Assembly (NCBI GenBank): GCA_002633025.1
Contig: NMRB01001647.1
Span: 97,854-161,853 of the forward strand
Direction of reading: 5' to 3'
Source of the DNA: Notospermus geniculatus
Taxonomy: Eukaryota; Nemertea; Pilidiophora; Heteronemertea; Lineidae
DNA: 64,000 bases
Numbering within the stretch: the first letter of the stretch is position 1; each line of letters opens with the position of its first letter. The notes below the pieces were generated by a model, which saw only the letters and a program-made list of their open reading frames with translations, was not told where the DNA came from and searched no databases. Positions 1-11,745 of this stretch are shown one piece after another. Both the position numbers and the translations under genes were made by a program.

Positions 1-712
1 CGCGATCAACAAATTTATAACTCAAATGAATAGGCAGATCTTGGCCAGAAGTAGTACAGCCAGGAGTTCCAATCCTCTTCTTCTTGATCAACATTGGTTC
101 AGGTTGAACGAGCAGTTCTGGCTTTCTTTTCATTCCTGCTTGAACATCAGAAACTGGTGAATCAGCGATCGGTTTCTTCTTAACGCTGCTGGGTGTTCCA
201 TCCGACAATTTGTTGCACAAGAACTGCCCCAACTTCTTCTTCAGTTCCGTTGGATCCTGATTGTGATTGAGGTTTTTCCCTGCCGATTCCGTCATAAACT
301 GCGCAGTGTCACTTTCAACCTCTTCCTCCTCCTCCTCATCAATCACGACGGATGAGTTAACGGGCTCCTCTGTATCACCGCCACCACCGGTATAATCATG
401 GTCAATGATGAGCCGTTTTGCCCATTGCGCTGTGTCATCTGCAGACCACCCGGTCTTCCTAACACGAAATGATTCACGAACATTATCGGCAATGACGTTC
501 ATTAACTTCCACGCATTATCCAGTGAGTTCAGACAGGATCTGCAGATCCCAACATTTCTATGTTTCAGAATTTCGTCCAGTATTTTCTTTCCGTACATCT
601 TTTTGATCTTGAAAGTGAGATTCGATGTCTCCCATTTACGATTGCCAAATCGGAAGACATGTTTATCATGCTTGCTGTAGTATCTTTCTGCTGGACAACC
701 AAAACAGTTCAT
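1..712 (-). CDS. Four-cysteine zinc-binding, probably nuclear protein (5' part, runs off window)
   Basis: An uninterrupted minus-strand frame starts at ATG 712-710 and stays open for 237 codons to the window edge; no stop is reached, so the 3' part lies outside. The N-terminus holds two CxxC pairs (Cys3/Cys6 in a CFGC motif and Cys57/Cys60 in ICRSC) about 50 residues apart, with basic and aromatic residues between. This spacing resembles treble-clef/ZAD-like zinc modules that precede DNA-binding regions in many invertebrate nuclear proteins. An acidic run of six glutamates near residue 123 and two basic clusters (KKK and KKKR) in the last third look like nuclear-localisation or disordered linker sequence. 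The frame upstream of the ATG has no nearby stop, so an upstream coding exon is possible. Zinc binding is inferred from cysteine spacing; the family is not identified and no C2H2 finger is seen in the visible part. Confidence 0.6.
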   Translation of the reverse strand, partial: MNCFGCPAERYYSKHDKHVFRFGNRKWETSNLTFKIKKMYGKKILDEILKHRNVGICRSCLNSLDNAWKLMNVIADNVRESFRVRKTGWSADDTAQWAKRLIIDHDYTGGGGDTEEPVNSSVVIDEEEEEEVESDTAQFMTESAGKNLNHNQDPTELKKKLGQFLCNKLSDGTPSSVKKKPIADSPVSDVQAGMKRKPELLVQPEPMLIKKKRIGTPGCTTSGQDLPIHLSYKFVDR

Positions 713-1124
713 TTGTTTCGCCACCTTCCCTCTATCAGTGGAATTTAGTGCTTTTATTTCAGATTCCGGCACTACTTTAAAAGGGCGAGCAGCCATTTTG
801 GAAATTTCAGGATTTGCTACACGAAGGGAGTACCATACGCAAAATGGAAAGTCAAGACTTGCAAAATTACTATATGACGTCATCAGTCAGGTAAGGCTGT
901 TATATCGGAGAGGGAAATGGACGGTTCCGACTTTCACAATCAAACCTCTAAACGTCGATCAGTGTTCCCCGTATTTCTGTGTTTTTCTTATTGTTTCCCT
1001 CCTGACGGATTTAGCGGCAGCTAACCCAACAATAACCATTCTAGGCCGCGCCGTCTATTGTTGGGGAACACTGAGCTACAGAAACACTCACAGATGTTGC
1101 ACTTTTTCAAACCACCCTACGGTG
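713..1124. other. Intergenic stretch upstream of the left-edge gene
   Basis: It should contain the 5' UTR and promoter of the minus-strand gene ending at 712. I see no TATA box, CpG-rich block or repeat that I can support. Confidence 0.4.
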
Positions 1125-1170
1125 GTCGTTTCGTTACAAGGCCTTTTCGTTACAGTCAGTTCGTTACATT

Positions 1171-1321
1171 AGGGAGGTTTCGAAATCAAACGATAAACGT
1201 AAACGTTAACGACAACGTAATTTTTGTACCGAAAATGCAATATAAAATCTGGTTACTGTGTAGTACGAAAAATAACGTTGTCGTAAAGTTTACGTTTATC
1301 GTTTGATTTCGAAACCTCCCT
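1171..1321. repeat. Long near-perfect hairpin
   Basis: The left arm 1171-1217 (starting AGGGAGGTTTCGAAATCAAA) is the reverse complement of the right arm 1276-1321 with very few mismatches. Weaker pairing continues inward to about 1231/1263. It sits just inside the left end of the element at 1125-2376. Confidence 0.75.
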
Positions 1322-1865
1322 ATTGTTCGGTCGTTTCGTTACACGGGTTTGATCGTTTCGTGGCGTTTCGGGGGCTTTGCGAAAACTCACTACTAATCAT
1401 TCATTCATTAGTCCGTCTCTCTGACATAACCAGACTACCAACCAATGAGATAAAAGCCCGCGTAAAACTGCCGTCAAATGGGTTTCCTTATTTGGTCACG
1501 CTTACTACTTCTCGTGGGATTCTTGCTTGGAGTTCCTGGAAAGATGCAGTGCAACCAAAGCAGTGCAACCTCGCTTCCACATAGTTTCAGACGCCACGGA
1601 GAATGTATGCATTGTTACCATGGTTACCATCTTGCCCAACCAAGGCTTCCTGTCACTCCTACTATCGCTCCATCCACCCTTGCCGACCACCGTAGCATTT
1701 ATCGCTCGCATTTGCCGCCCATGAGCGTGGCGGCTGAAGCAGCCAAACTTTACTGAAAGCGCGGTTTATGACGAAGAAAGGAACATTGTGAGGTTTGGAT
1801 CGATGAAAATCTCAAAATGAAGNATGAAAAATAACCCCGTCGTGCAATGAGCAAACCGCAGCCCC

Positions 1866-2032
1866 GGTAGGGCAGTGGCAGATCCAGGATTTGGGAAGAG
1901 ACTAAGAGCAAGGGAGCGTCCTGTGCTAGGAGCATTGAAATGTGCGCCAAGTTCCAGAATTTCACGGTCGATTTTACTGATTTGTTGGCCAAAAGGGGGG
2001 GCGTGCACCCCCCCCCCCGATCCACGCCTGTA
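1866..2032 (-). repeat. Copy 1 of a ~160-bp dispersed repeat
   Basis: It shares a diagnostic core, AATTTCACGGTCGATTTTAC followed by a 'TTGTTGGCC' block, and ends near GGATCCA/GATCCACGCC with three other copies at 46628-46802, 49962-50106 and 50397-50549. The copies at 49962 and 50397 are in the opposite orientation. Confidence 0.65.
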
Positions 2033-2376
2033 GCGCCGTGGGAGTTGAACGCCAAAGAGGGAACCAGTCGGCGATGTGAAGGCTGGAACGACGCCACGGT
2101 AGGGGGCCTAGCCATTTGGCTAGGCGTATCCCCGTCTGTTTATGTTACATGAACAAAAAATTAACAGTTAATGGTCTAGTATCAAGTTTCACACAAGCAT
2201 ATAAAATACGAAAACGTCTTGAATCACAGTTAGAACACAGAATTCGCCACGCACTAAAATTCGGAATCAAAGCCTGTATCGAAAGGACCAAACACATGTA
2301 ACGAATGTAACGAAACGACCAAACCCGTCTAACGAAACGACCAAACAATAACTGTAACGGAAAGGCCGTAACCCCC

Positions 2377-2977
2377 CCACCCCCACCAAGCAGTATGATG
2401 GAACAGCTACGTCACGGCAGAAAAGTCTTCCAAGACAATGAATTCCTCATTTGCAGTGCGGCCCGGCCCAGTTTTGACATTTGACAGGTTGGTAGTAGTC
2501 AGATATATCTCCCGTTTTTTGATAGTTTTTGACCGTTTTTAAGGGGTTTTCGCACTCTTTATGATGTGGAGTGTTAGTGTGATTTGAATAGCCGTCTATT
2601 ATTCCCTTTAATTTGTGAATACTGTCGTTGACAAGACATGCAAGATGATAGGCCAAATGCACATTCCGATGGCACGGGACGCCGACGGCATGACGGGGCT
2701 GCCTGCCTGCATGCCTGCAATGCCTGGCTTCGGCTTCGGGTCGCCTTGTATGGGCGGTTATTCCCGCAGATTTAGAGGTAGGCCTAGGCCTAGGCCTAGC
2801 TAGTCTCAGTAACTGGGACTCTGATGCTGCGCTTTTGCTTTTACAAACTGACTTTTACATAGTGCGCATGCCATAGGCCTACAGAGTCTCAGATTGTCCA
2901 ATACATTCCCTGTGGACATGGTGGAGCACCTCCGCGCCGAATTCCAAAATATTGTAGGCCTATTCCTGTGTTGTTAA
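2377..2977. other. Intergenic, simple repeats only
   Basis: It holds short GCCTGCCTGCATGCCTGC-like and TAGGCCTAGGCC runs (about 2701-2725 and 2776-2801). No gene signal is seen. Confidence 0.4.
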
Positions 2978-3449
2978 GGCCACTGAAACTAGATTATAAG
3001 GTTCTCGTCAACCAATTTAAAAAAATCTGTGAGGGAATTTCGTCAACTTTCATCGTTCATCCACCACGTGCCGTGACAATCAGACAGAAGTGTTCAGAAC
3101 GAGGCTTCCGCCCCTCTGACACGTCGTCAGAAAATCGATATCAACAACCCGGATACCACAGAACCATATCATGTGCACTGAATGCATGCCGAGGATCTGG
3201 CAAACAACACCTGGGAGTGAGGTAGGCGGGATTCCCCGAGTGAGCTCGATCATGGTAGATGGCTTTCAAGGCTGCTCACTCACCCAGACATCGCGCGCGG
3301 TGCTGGAGAGTCTATGTAAGATCATCGGGAAGGAGATGTGGATTTTTGGCACGGATTTTTTACAAAAGATGAACGACAAACTTTTTTGATGCGGGGCCAA
3401 AATTGCATGCGGGCGGTGAAGAGAACCTTATCATCTAGTTTCAGTGGCC
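2978..3449. mobile_element. PIF/Harbinger-like MITE (GGCCACTGAAACTAG ends)
   Basis: The left end GGCCACTGAAACTAGATTAT is matched in inverse by the right end (ATCATCTAGTTTCAGTGGCC), including an inner AAGGTTCTC block. The element is bracketed by the trinucleotide TAA (2975-2977 and 3450-3452). A three-base TAA/TTA target duplication is typical of PIF/Harbinger elements. No transposase frame is present. Confidence 0.75.
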
Positions 3450-3750
3450 TAAGCTACCGTCACTGGTCACTACACCATATCCGAGTGAATTTTTGAAATC
3501 CTAGTGATGAGAATCTATTTATTAATTTTATATGGCCTAAATTATGCGACAAATACCATTTATTCGTTAGAATTCAGACGTTCAAGTTGTTTTCTTTAAA
3601 TGTCCTCTTTAAAAAAACCTGTCTTAAGTTTCCAGCCCCTTTTTGCTAACACTGCCGCCCCATCTGTCGTTAGTGTCAATCTGTTGACTTGGCCAATCTG
3701 AAGCAGAGCCGTTGGGGAGACACAGACCTGACGCAAGGTTGTAAACTCTA

Positions 3751-3913
3751 AAGGGCGGCGCACACGAGCGACTAAATCTGGGCGACCGCCGACGAGACTG
3801 GTGGTGCGACTAGACATCAGCCAATCAGAAGCGCCAAATCTTGTCGCTTTGGCGGTCGGAAGCCAAGTCGGCCGACAAATCGGTCAAAATTGTCGCTCGT
3901 GTGCGCCGCCCTT
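3751..3913. mobile_element. Small MITE with GC-rich inverted ends
   Basis: AAGGGCGGCGCACACGAGCG at the left is mirrored by CGCTCGTGTGCGCCGCCCTT at the right. The 163-bp interior is also partly self-complementary (CGACCGCC/GGCGGTCG). No clear target duplication is seen. Confidence 0.75.
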
Positions 3914-4739
3914 GACAACCCTAACCCCTGCGTGGATCATTCCCATTCTGGCCTCTGTAATCAGGACACCTTTCAATATGGACACCATCTGTCAGTCCCG
4001 AGGTGTCTTTTATAAAGCAGTCATCAACGTACAATATTATTGCACAATGGGGCCCAAAATGGGTGTCAGTGGTTACGGCATAATGGATGGAAAATTGGCA
4101 ATAATTGCCTATTTTGATCCTCATATTGTGCAATAATATTGCATAATGGATAGGCCGCTTTACAGAGATTTCCTCTGTATAATGGATTATGATGTTATCA
4201 ATAAAACCCAGCTTTGGCATATGATGTAACTCTAAGAGTGTTTCCCAAGTATAGTACTTGTCCACATAACGAAAACCTATGTATCGCTGGAGAAAGGTCG
4301 ACCTCTTGTAAGTTGTATTATATTACATGTGCAGTACATGCACAATGTGTCAGACCACTGATACACAAAGTCAGCGTTATGAGATCTATCACACACTGCA
4401 GAACAAATTTGACTGAGCCAATATTGACCCGGTATTTCATGGGCTGATGGTGCATGGATCAATCACAGCAGAGCAACATTTGTTTACACTCGTCCCCAGT
4501 GTTTAGTTGGCCATACGTACAGACCCACTAAAAGTTGGCATGATTGGTGCCAAAACTTAAGGATAATCAATAGAAGGCGCTGTTTGACGAGATATCCAAT
4601 CACAAGCCATCACAGGTTTAATTAAATGACGCCACCTTAACACACTTTCTGATTGGCTATAATTACGTGTACAAAATGTACACTGTGTATTCATACGTTT
4701 TCCGATTGGAAAGTTAACAAGATAATCCTGTTGACTGAT
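3914..4739. other. Intergenic with one small palindrome
   Basis: An AATATTATTGCACAAT motif at 4031-4046 is inverted at 4126-4142, the only structure I can support here. Confidence 0.4.
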
Positions 4740-4850
4740 GTCATATGACCTATGACACCAAGTTTCGGTCCGATTCGATTCTTGACTTGGCCACCAGGTG
4801 GCTAAAACCGAAAAACAAAAAAAGTGCAATAACTCCTAAACCAATGACTG
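4740..4850. repeat. Fragment of a 'CCAAGTTTCGGTCCGATTC' repeat
   Basis: The block from ACACCAAGTTTCGGTCCGAT through a 'GGCCACCAGGTGGC' motif matches 24716-24850 closely. Related 'TTGACTTTGCCACTAGGGGG' copies lie at 7500-7530 and 7797-7827. Confidence 0.7.
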
Positions 4851-5723
4851 GATCATTTCCAAACACCGTTTGCAAATTTGATCAACGTTATCACGCACCT
4901 GTTAGTGTGTGCACTCATGTTTCGGACATTTTGAAGGTTATATAATCCAGTTACTTCAATTTAAGCTAGCCAAGAATCACAAATTTGTTCCGTTTACCCA
5001 GCAAGTCGCACGGCAGATTCCCGAATCGGACAGCTAATGCCATCTATTGGTCATATGTTGAGGCTGGCATCAACTGTAGCAGTTGCGGAGTGTGGGTAGT
5101 GTAGTCGGTAGCGGTTTAAAACTGCAGACAGAGGGAGTTTACATTTGTTGGCTGCTCAGAGTTTTCTGGTGATACTCATATAACATACATGTACCTGGCT
5201 ACGGGGACCTTCTGTAGCATTCCAAGCATACATCTATTCAATATATAATTAATTGTAATTACAAGAAATTATCAGTCTCCAATTAGAGACTTCCTTTTCT
5301 GGCCTGACCAGGCACCATTATCATTCTCATGGTCTAAAAATGGATTTCATCTGATGGAATTAGACAGTCATGCAAGGAGCGGGATCTTAACGACACAAGG
5401 ATCTGTATGTTCAATGAAATGGTGGCCGGGAAATGCCTATCCTAGTCCCAAATTGGGACAAACAATTAATCTATGGCGGCCCTATGTTGGGGTGTTTTCA
5501 CATGTTTAATTCTAAATATAAATCATATTCATTTTGACCTCTTTTAGTCACTACTTCATATTGTTCAATTTGTAAAGAATAATTCTTGATCTGAATGAAG
5601 GTTTCCTTTGACGCGTAGCAAGTATTTGATATTTTTTAGTGAGAAGAAGTAAATATTTTAGGCATAGGTAGGCCTTTTAACTGTAAGCTACTCTGAGGGC
5701 CTGAATAGCCATAAGGTTGAATC
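4851..5723. other. Intergenic, nothing recognised
   Basis: No inverted repeat, coding pattern or RNA gene could be supported. Confidence 0.35.
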
Positions 5724-6022
5724 CATAGAGAGTAAAGGTGCCCACAGGTCAACATTGCGTCTTGAAGCAACTCGACGGATCCGTCGCAGATAAAAAGTAC
5801 GCGCAGGTCGACATTTCAGCGAATGAGAGCTGGCAGTTACCTCAAATACATGTAACACGCTCAACTGGCAAATCTGGCAGTTGCTCGGAGACACAAGCAC
5901 GCTCAGGTCGACAGAATCGGCAACTGATCAGTCACTCCAAGTTGCTTCCATCATTGGAAAGCTAGTTGCCGCGAGTTGCTTCAAGGTGCAATGTCGACCT
6001 GAGGGCACCTTTACACTCTATT
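5724..6022. mobile_element. Foldback element (AGTAAAGGTGCC ends)
   Basis: The left end, ATAGAGAGTAAAGGTGCCC followed by ACAGGTCAACATTGCG and GAAGCAACTCG, is mirrored at 5965-6022 by CGAGTTGCTTC, GCAATGTCGACCT and GGGCACCTTTACACTCTAT. Arms are about 55 bp with mismatches. Confidence 0.7.
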
Positions 6023-6228
6023 CGGTATCCACTATCCGCTCTCCAAAAAACGAACGCACACGATTTGCTCTACACGTATGTATTGGGCCCCCGAATACAT
6101 CAGTCTTATGAAACGACCTTGTTAGATTTCCACTACCAGTGTGTCATACGTAAACGGGTACCCGTACTGGATACCAGGAAGAGTGGGCCTATGTGAATTC
6201 CGCCAATGGCAAAGGCCGGGGGCTGTTC

Positions 6229-6420
6229 GTTTTTTTGTCACTTGAGCAATATCTGAGTTGTGATACTTGGGAAAACGGAAAAAGCTATGCACTTGCAAAT
6301 TGCAGGGATTATTTGTTGTGCTGTACAGAATAATCGCTGCAACTTGCAGCTTCATAGCTTTCTCCATTTTCTCAAGGATCACAACTCAGATACCTCAATT
6401 GACGAAAACGAACAGCCCCT
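6229..6420. mobile_element. Foldback element family A, copy 1
   Basis: The sequence GGGGCTGTTCG... pairs with ...CGAACAGCCCC, and the two halves form one long imperfect palindrome around TTGCAAATTGCAGGGATTAT. It is closely matched by 37944-38140. The ends and core of 59508-61797 also resemble it. Confidence 0.8.
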
Positions 6421-7399
6421 TTTGTGAGTTCTGCAGTCAGTCCCTTCAGATGATCCATTTGTAATGATACAATGCCGGCTCCTTTTTGACACGAGACGGT
6501 GTAATCTTGCATGTAATTGGTGTGGCCTAAGTGCTCCATCTACGTACAATGTGCATGTCTGTATAGACCAGGTCAGGTCGGATGACAATGATTTGTATTT
6601 ACTAAGAGTACGTATTGAATAACTGCCCAAGTGCCAAACTAGCTGTTTGCATGAACAGGGGCTTCCGCTTTCATTATCACATCTGATTTTTTGGCTACAC
6701 CCATTTAGGTGAATAATCGTCATTTTAGCAGGTGAAAATGTGCAGATTGTTGTTATTTTCTCGTATTTTTGGCTACGCCCATTATTTACGTGTCATCTCA
6801 TTCCAGGTCTTGTTGGATTGTTGTGCGGTTGTGAAGGAAGGAAGGAAGTAAGTCAGGTAAGCGGTGGCTTTTTTTTCACCTGTTTTGCGCCACACATGAT
6901 GTGCTGGCACATTCAACTTGTGCAGTGCATCGCCTGTATGCATCAGTTGGCTGGTAACAGGACAATTCGTCCCTACTTAGGACCAGTTTGCCCCTGGACA
7001 ACTGGTATCCGGACAACTCGCCCCTATCAGGCGTGGCCAGATTCTTTCGTTACCAAGTCGACAGCGCCCCGCACAACGACTGATTGAATCAGTCTTGGAG
7101 TGCGGCGGCCGACTGTTTTTTTAGCCCGCTTGGCCACAAGGCCCAGCAGGGCTTATGCTGTGGTTGGGGTCATTGAGTGGTGGTCTGTCGTGCGTCAGTC
7201 CGTACGGCCGTACGGCGATACGGCGGTACGTCCGTAAACTTTTGGTTCGTTAGCGCTCTAGCGCCTTTATTTTTTGACGAATCTTTTTTATCTTTGGTAG
7301 GTGTATATATGGGCCTAAGATCTAGATCGAGTTCGATTTTGACCATAGTTGGATTCCTATTTTGGCCTCCAGGGGGCGTTTTTGTGAAAAATTTCAAAG
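6421..7399. other. Intergenic, divergent repeat fragments
   Basis: Two 'GGCTACRCCCATT' motifs (6692 and 6770) resemble the tandem unit at 11440. The stretch 7195-7235 has repeated TACGGCGTACG-like words. No gene is seen. Confidence 0.35.
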
Positions 7400-7830
7400 G
7401 GCTATATTTTGATAATGGTTTGAACTATCATGTTGAAACTTTGTACACGTGTACCTCTAGGTTATAGCAACCTACAGACAAAATTTTCGTGAAGTCTGAT
7501 TCTTGACTTTGCCACTAGGGGGCCAAAACCAAAATCTCTGAAAGTACTGTTTCTCCCTTCCCAAGAGACGGATCTTTGTCAAATTTTTATCATGGGTATA
7601 TCTAATAGGGATACATAAGATATAGTAGTCGAGTTTTTAATTTGACCTACTTTTCAAGTTCACAGAGGTCAAAGTTCGCCTGAAATTACGAAATTGGCTC
7701 TTTTTGTAACGGTTCGACCTATTGCTTTGAAACTTTGCATGTATCTACATGTACAGGCTGTAACAACTCAGATGAATTTTCGGCAAAATCTGATTCTTGA
7801 CTTTGCCACTAGGGGGCCAAACTGCTTCAA
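7400..7830. repeat. Two tandem copies of a dispersed repeat
   Basis: TCTGATTCTTGACTTTGCCA followed by CTAGGGGGCCAAA occurs at about 7497-7530 and 7790-7825, each preceded by a 'TGAAACTTTG(T/C)A...GTACA' block. The spacing is about 290 bp. Confidence 0.65.
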
Positions 7831-8236
7831 GCCAAGCGGGCACAGTGCCATTGGCACTATTTTTTTCAGTGACGACTTACACTACACTTGGAAATTAAGA
7901 GGGATTTGTGTTACTTGGGACCGGACGTCGAGAGTTGAGTCAGCCATTTTGACGACTTACATTTGGTGACTTCATTAACTAAGACAGGGACATTTCATAA
8001 TAACAATGTAAAATCGTGACTTTCGCTATTGTGACGACTTGTGCATTTTGAGTTCTTAAACACTGTCATCTTTGGCGAGGTTTACTGTATGAGGTAGTAC
8101 AGATACATGGTAGGCCATGATGATTGCAAAGATGCCCTCAGCAGACATGTCAGTCAGTTTCACTCAGCTATGATGATGTCACATGACATCTGTCAAATCA
8201 CAGCTGGGGAACCGTCATTAGCATAGCAGTAAGCAT
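7831..8236. other. Intergenic, nothing recognised
   Basis: Only a short GTGCCATTGGCAC palindrome at 7845-7857 stands out. Confidence 0.35.
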
Positions 8237-8648
8237 GCAGCACACTGGCCGCCAACTTCGGCGTCCAGAGGCGTTTTTTCGACACCAATGTCCGAACGCC
8301 AGAAAAATCCCCAATGTGCTACGAATGGAATCTGGAGAACGCCGCCGGACGCCACTGAACTCCAATATCAAACATGTTTGATTTTGGACGCCTGTGAACT
8401 CCCGAAGCAGCCAAGTGTGCTACCGATGGCAGCCAGACTTGGATTCGGCAGCGAGGCTTTGGCCAATCAGCTTGTGTCTTGATGTCACATGATTTCAAAA
8501 TGGCAGCCTCAATGGCCCGAAAAGATGCTACTGAACGCCAAGTTTCGGTAGGTGTGCTCTCACCAGGATCCAGTGGCTGCCAACTCGGGCGTCGAGAGGC
8601 ATTGAGTCGAACGCTTCTGGATGCCAGATTTGGCGGCCAGTGTGCTGC
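8237..8648. mobile_element. MITE with GCAGCACACTGGCCGCCAA ends
   Basis: The left end GCAGCACACTGGCCGCCAA is mirrored by TTGGCGGCCAGTGTGCTGC at 8630-8648. Inner blocks (GGCGTCCAGAGGC versus GCGTCGAGAGGC, and repeated CCGAACGCCA) show further internal repetition. No coding sequence. Confidence 0.75.
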
Positions 8649-9092
8649 AAGCTTTAGCTGAGTAAGAAAGTCCCACTGATGCTCTACTGAGGCTTTGTGG
8701 ATAAAGATGCAGGGGCCAAAACCTGAACTGACTGAAGGCACAAAATACTTTGCCCTTGGTGTGAATAATGCTTAAATACTTGATGTAGTTGTACGTCATT
8801 TTATATGATCAGGAACAAAAACATGACAAAATTCAAATGACGCGTGTACATGTATCTGTTATTCATCCCTCAAAGGGAACTTTTTAGGAAGACTTCGAAA
8901 ACAGGCCTGTGTGCTGGTCTACAAAACGGCCAAACATCTGGGTTAATCGTTAGTGCTTTAGAACAGATGACAAGATAATTATGATGATATTTAACTGATC
9001 TCATCAGCAACTTTTTCTCTGTTTTCGAACTGTTTCAATCTGTGTGCTGTCTGGATGATATCTGACAGCTTCCTGATAAATTGACTACTGTC
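8649..9092. other. Intergenic, nothing recognised
   Basis: No supported feature. Confidence 0.35.
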
Positions 9093-9520
9093 AAGTCTGG
9101 GCTGTGGAAACCAATGCTCAGATCATACATGTGTAAATTGTACTGTCCCATATATGGGCTGCGAAAAGCAATGCTCAGATTGTACTGTCCCATGAGCTGT
9201 GCAAATCAGTGCTCAGATTATACTGTACCCATGGGCCGTGGAAAGCATTGCTCAGATCATATTGTTCCATGGGCTATGGAAAGGTGATGCTCAGATCATA
9301 TTGTCCCGTGGGCTGCGAAAGCAATGCTCAGATCCTGTACCAATGGGCTGTGGGAAGTAATGCTCAGATCATACTGTACCAATAGGCTGCAGGAAGCAAT
9401 GCTCAGATCATACTTTACTAATTGGCTGTGAGAAGCAATGCTCAGATCATACTTTACCAATCATGCCAATAGCCTGTGGAAAGGCGCTGCTCAGATCATA
9501 CTGTGCCAACTGGGCTATAC
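9093..9520. repeat. Minisatellite, ~38-bp unit
   Basis: About eleven degenerate copies of a unit with the core CAATGCTCAGATCATACTGT and GGGCTGTGGAAAG. Unit length varies from about 36 to 48 bp and copies diverge by several substitutions. Confidence 0.85.
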
Positions 9521-10829
9521 CGCAGTATGAGTAAGGTGGGATTTTGACTTGAGAACCTCATTGTCATGAAACTGAGAGCTCAGTTCGGAATTCTGACGTG
9601 CATGCTGGGAAAGTGGGCCGGGTGTTTCCACATCTAACTCAACAGGGTGTGTGGTTTCTGGTTTCACACCTTTGGGTGAATGCATCAAATCTATGAAACA
9701 TGCCAAAACAATACAGATGCACATGCTACAGAAAAAAATGGTACTCAGTGTTATGGATTTTCTTGCTGGCGTACCACCCTGAAGTGCGGTTACCCGATTT
9801 TGTCAATACAAATTCCATGGCACATACGTGTACATATTACAAGTAGTAGTACAGAGTGTAGCGAGGTACATGTAGCTGTTGTTGGCAGTGTCAGATCCAC
9901 TTCGCCCGCTTCGTTTGTACAATGCCATATTTGGTAATTGCATGCTACGATGCCATGTCGACAGGTCTATCTGAAAAATTAACTTCACTTTGACAGCCAT
10001 GACAGTACATGTATGTGTGTCTATTGATCACATACAATTACTGTGTACATTATGGTGGAAATTTGGACAAGTTTTAAATTACTGCCTAAAGTTTAGAATT
10101 ATTTGAATGAAGGATATTGGAAACTGGAAACAAGGTTTAAAGTGTGTTGTGCACAATTAAAGGGAGTGTTGCACAAACTTTTATGTAATACAGTGAAACT
10201 AAATACGTCAAACTCCCTATGCAGTTGTGAGTCGCGCCACCTTCCGTTTACCTGCTCTCCACAGCTGCTTCACTTCGTAAAATTTGCTGTGTTTGGTCAA
10301 CAGATAGCACTGAGGGAGTTGAACAATGCGAGCAACGAGCAACCCGTAACCAAGCTGGCCTGAGACACTTTTTCATTGGCTGAGTGGATCATGTCATCTA
10401 GTAGCCATGATAGCACAAGAACATCCGTTGTCAATGGACCAAAGAGTTCTGAAAGCAGCGTGCTGATAGGCTTTATAAAACTTGTGCCAGGCCCTGACAC
10501 CATCTTTTGACCAAACGCGGCATCTTAGTGAAAGACGCATGCCAAAAAAGCCCCAGATGCGGACCGGACACACTGTGAATGATACTTTATGACCCGTCAA
10601 ATATGCAAGCAATTGAAAACTGTCTATTTAAAAGCGCGAATAATGTTCCACATGCGATGAGATTGCTGCCATTTGCAATGTAGGCGTGACGTCAGAATCT
10701 TTCCAGGTCTCGATCGCTACACAGTTTGGGTGAGGTCTCATTACACAGCAGGTAGTGCCGGGCATGCGTAAACGTACGCCACTTTACAAGGGCAAGGAGA
10801 GTAGTGTATGCACTCACTGAATACAGGAC
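9521..10829. other. Intergenic, nothing recognised
   Basis: Open frames here are short and lack splice or family support. ACATGTA words are frequent. Confidence 0.35.
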
Positions 10830-11113
10830 GAGTAAAGTAGGCCTAAAGTTCTTTTCAGAATGTCCAGTCATTTTTGCACTCATTTGACCTTGCAATGGAA
10901 CCTAACCACAAGCCACAAATTGACCAGTTACGTGTGCATGCCAATAAAGGGCTGACCGACTTCTAATAGGACCTTGTTCAGGTCTATACTCTAATTCAAG
11001 ATAATCATGCAATCATGCACACGTAACTGGTCCTTTTGTGGTTTGTGGTTAGGTTCCATTGCAAGGTAAAATGAGTGCAAAAATGACTGGACATTCTGAA
11101 AAGAACTTTACTC
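10830..11113. mobile_element. Foldback element with ~100-bp arms
   Basis: The arm 10845-10943 (containing TTCAGAATGTCCAGTCATTT and CCTTGCAATGGAACC) is the near-perfect inverse of 11008-11113. The left arm carries an extra TAGGCCTAAAG relative to the right. About 65 bp of loop separate them. Confidence 0.85.
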
Positions 11114-11439
11114 CTGGCTTTTAAAAATTATCTAAACCCCTGTTATCATTTGCCAGTGGCAAGGCTTTTCCTTTTAGTTCACCTTGCATAAGCTCCAGTC
11201 CTGACGAATAAGATTCTTGATTGGGGATTAGGTATTTGTAATCCATATCATTTAATTTCTTAAGGCAAATATCTTGTGCTAGTCATTCACTATCTATCAG
11301 ACCTTTGTACAACAGGAATAGATTTTCGGTATAAATGATGCAAAGATTCAATACATGTATTTTACAGGACCTGCCCATTTCGTGTTGGACTTGCACCACA
11401 TACATGTATGCCTGATATTTGGACTGCTGTTAATTTGCT

Positions 11440-11600
11440 ACACCCATTTTTGCCACCATAGCGGTGGAAAAAACTGGCAGAATCGTCTACACCCATTTCA
11501 CCTCAGTCGTCTTGCCAACACCCATTTTGCCTATTCATCATCTTGCCTACACCCATTTTGCCAAGTTTCATCATCTCGCCTACACCCATTTTGCCGATTA
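11440..11600. repeat. Short tandem array, ~34-bp unit
   Basis: Four to five copies of a TACACCCATTTTGCC-containing unit joined by TCATCATCTTGCC-like spacers. Confidence 0.75.
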
Positions 11601-11627
11601 ACGAATGATTTTTTTGGCAAACTCATT

Positions 11628-11745
11628 GGGCCGTATTTTACAACGTTCCTTAACATTAAGGTCCATCTTAAATGTATTGTTCTCGATGGTTTTACAAAGA
11701 CTTAAGGTCGACCTTAACATTAAGGAACGTTCTAAAATACGACCC
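11628..11745. mobile_element. Palindromic mini-element (GGGCCGTATTTTA ends)
   Basis: GGGCCGTATTTTACAACGTT plus CCTTAACATTAAGG at the left pair with CCTTAACATTAAGG and AACGTTCTAAAATACGACCC at the right. The whole 118 bp is one hairpin. Confidence 0.8.

Larger units (their letters stand above)
1125..2376. mobile_element. Element with repeated GTAACGAAACGACC termini
   Basis: The left end carries several copies of GTCGTTTCGTTAC-like sequence (1127-1167 and again 1325-1365). The right end carries the inverse, GTAACGAAACGACC, repeatedly at 2298-2372, closing with GTAACGGAAAGGCCGTAAC. Multiple inverted subterminal repeats around about 1.25 kb without a transposase frame fit a non-autonomous DNA transposon. 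One 'n' lies inside at 1823, and a copy of another repeat family is present at about 1870-2030. Confidence 0.5.

Noticed and set aside
9093-9520. CRISPR-like regular repeats
   Set aside because: Units are contiguous and degenerate with no unique spacers, so this is a minisatellite in a eukaryotic genome.
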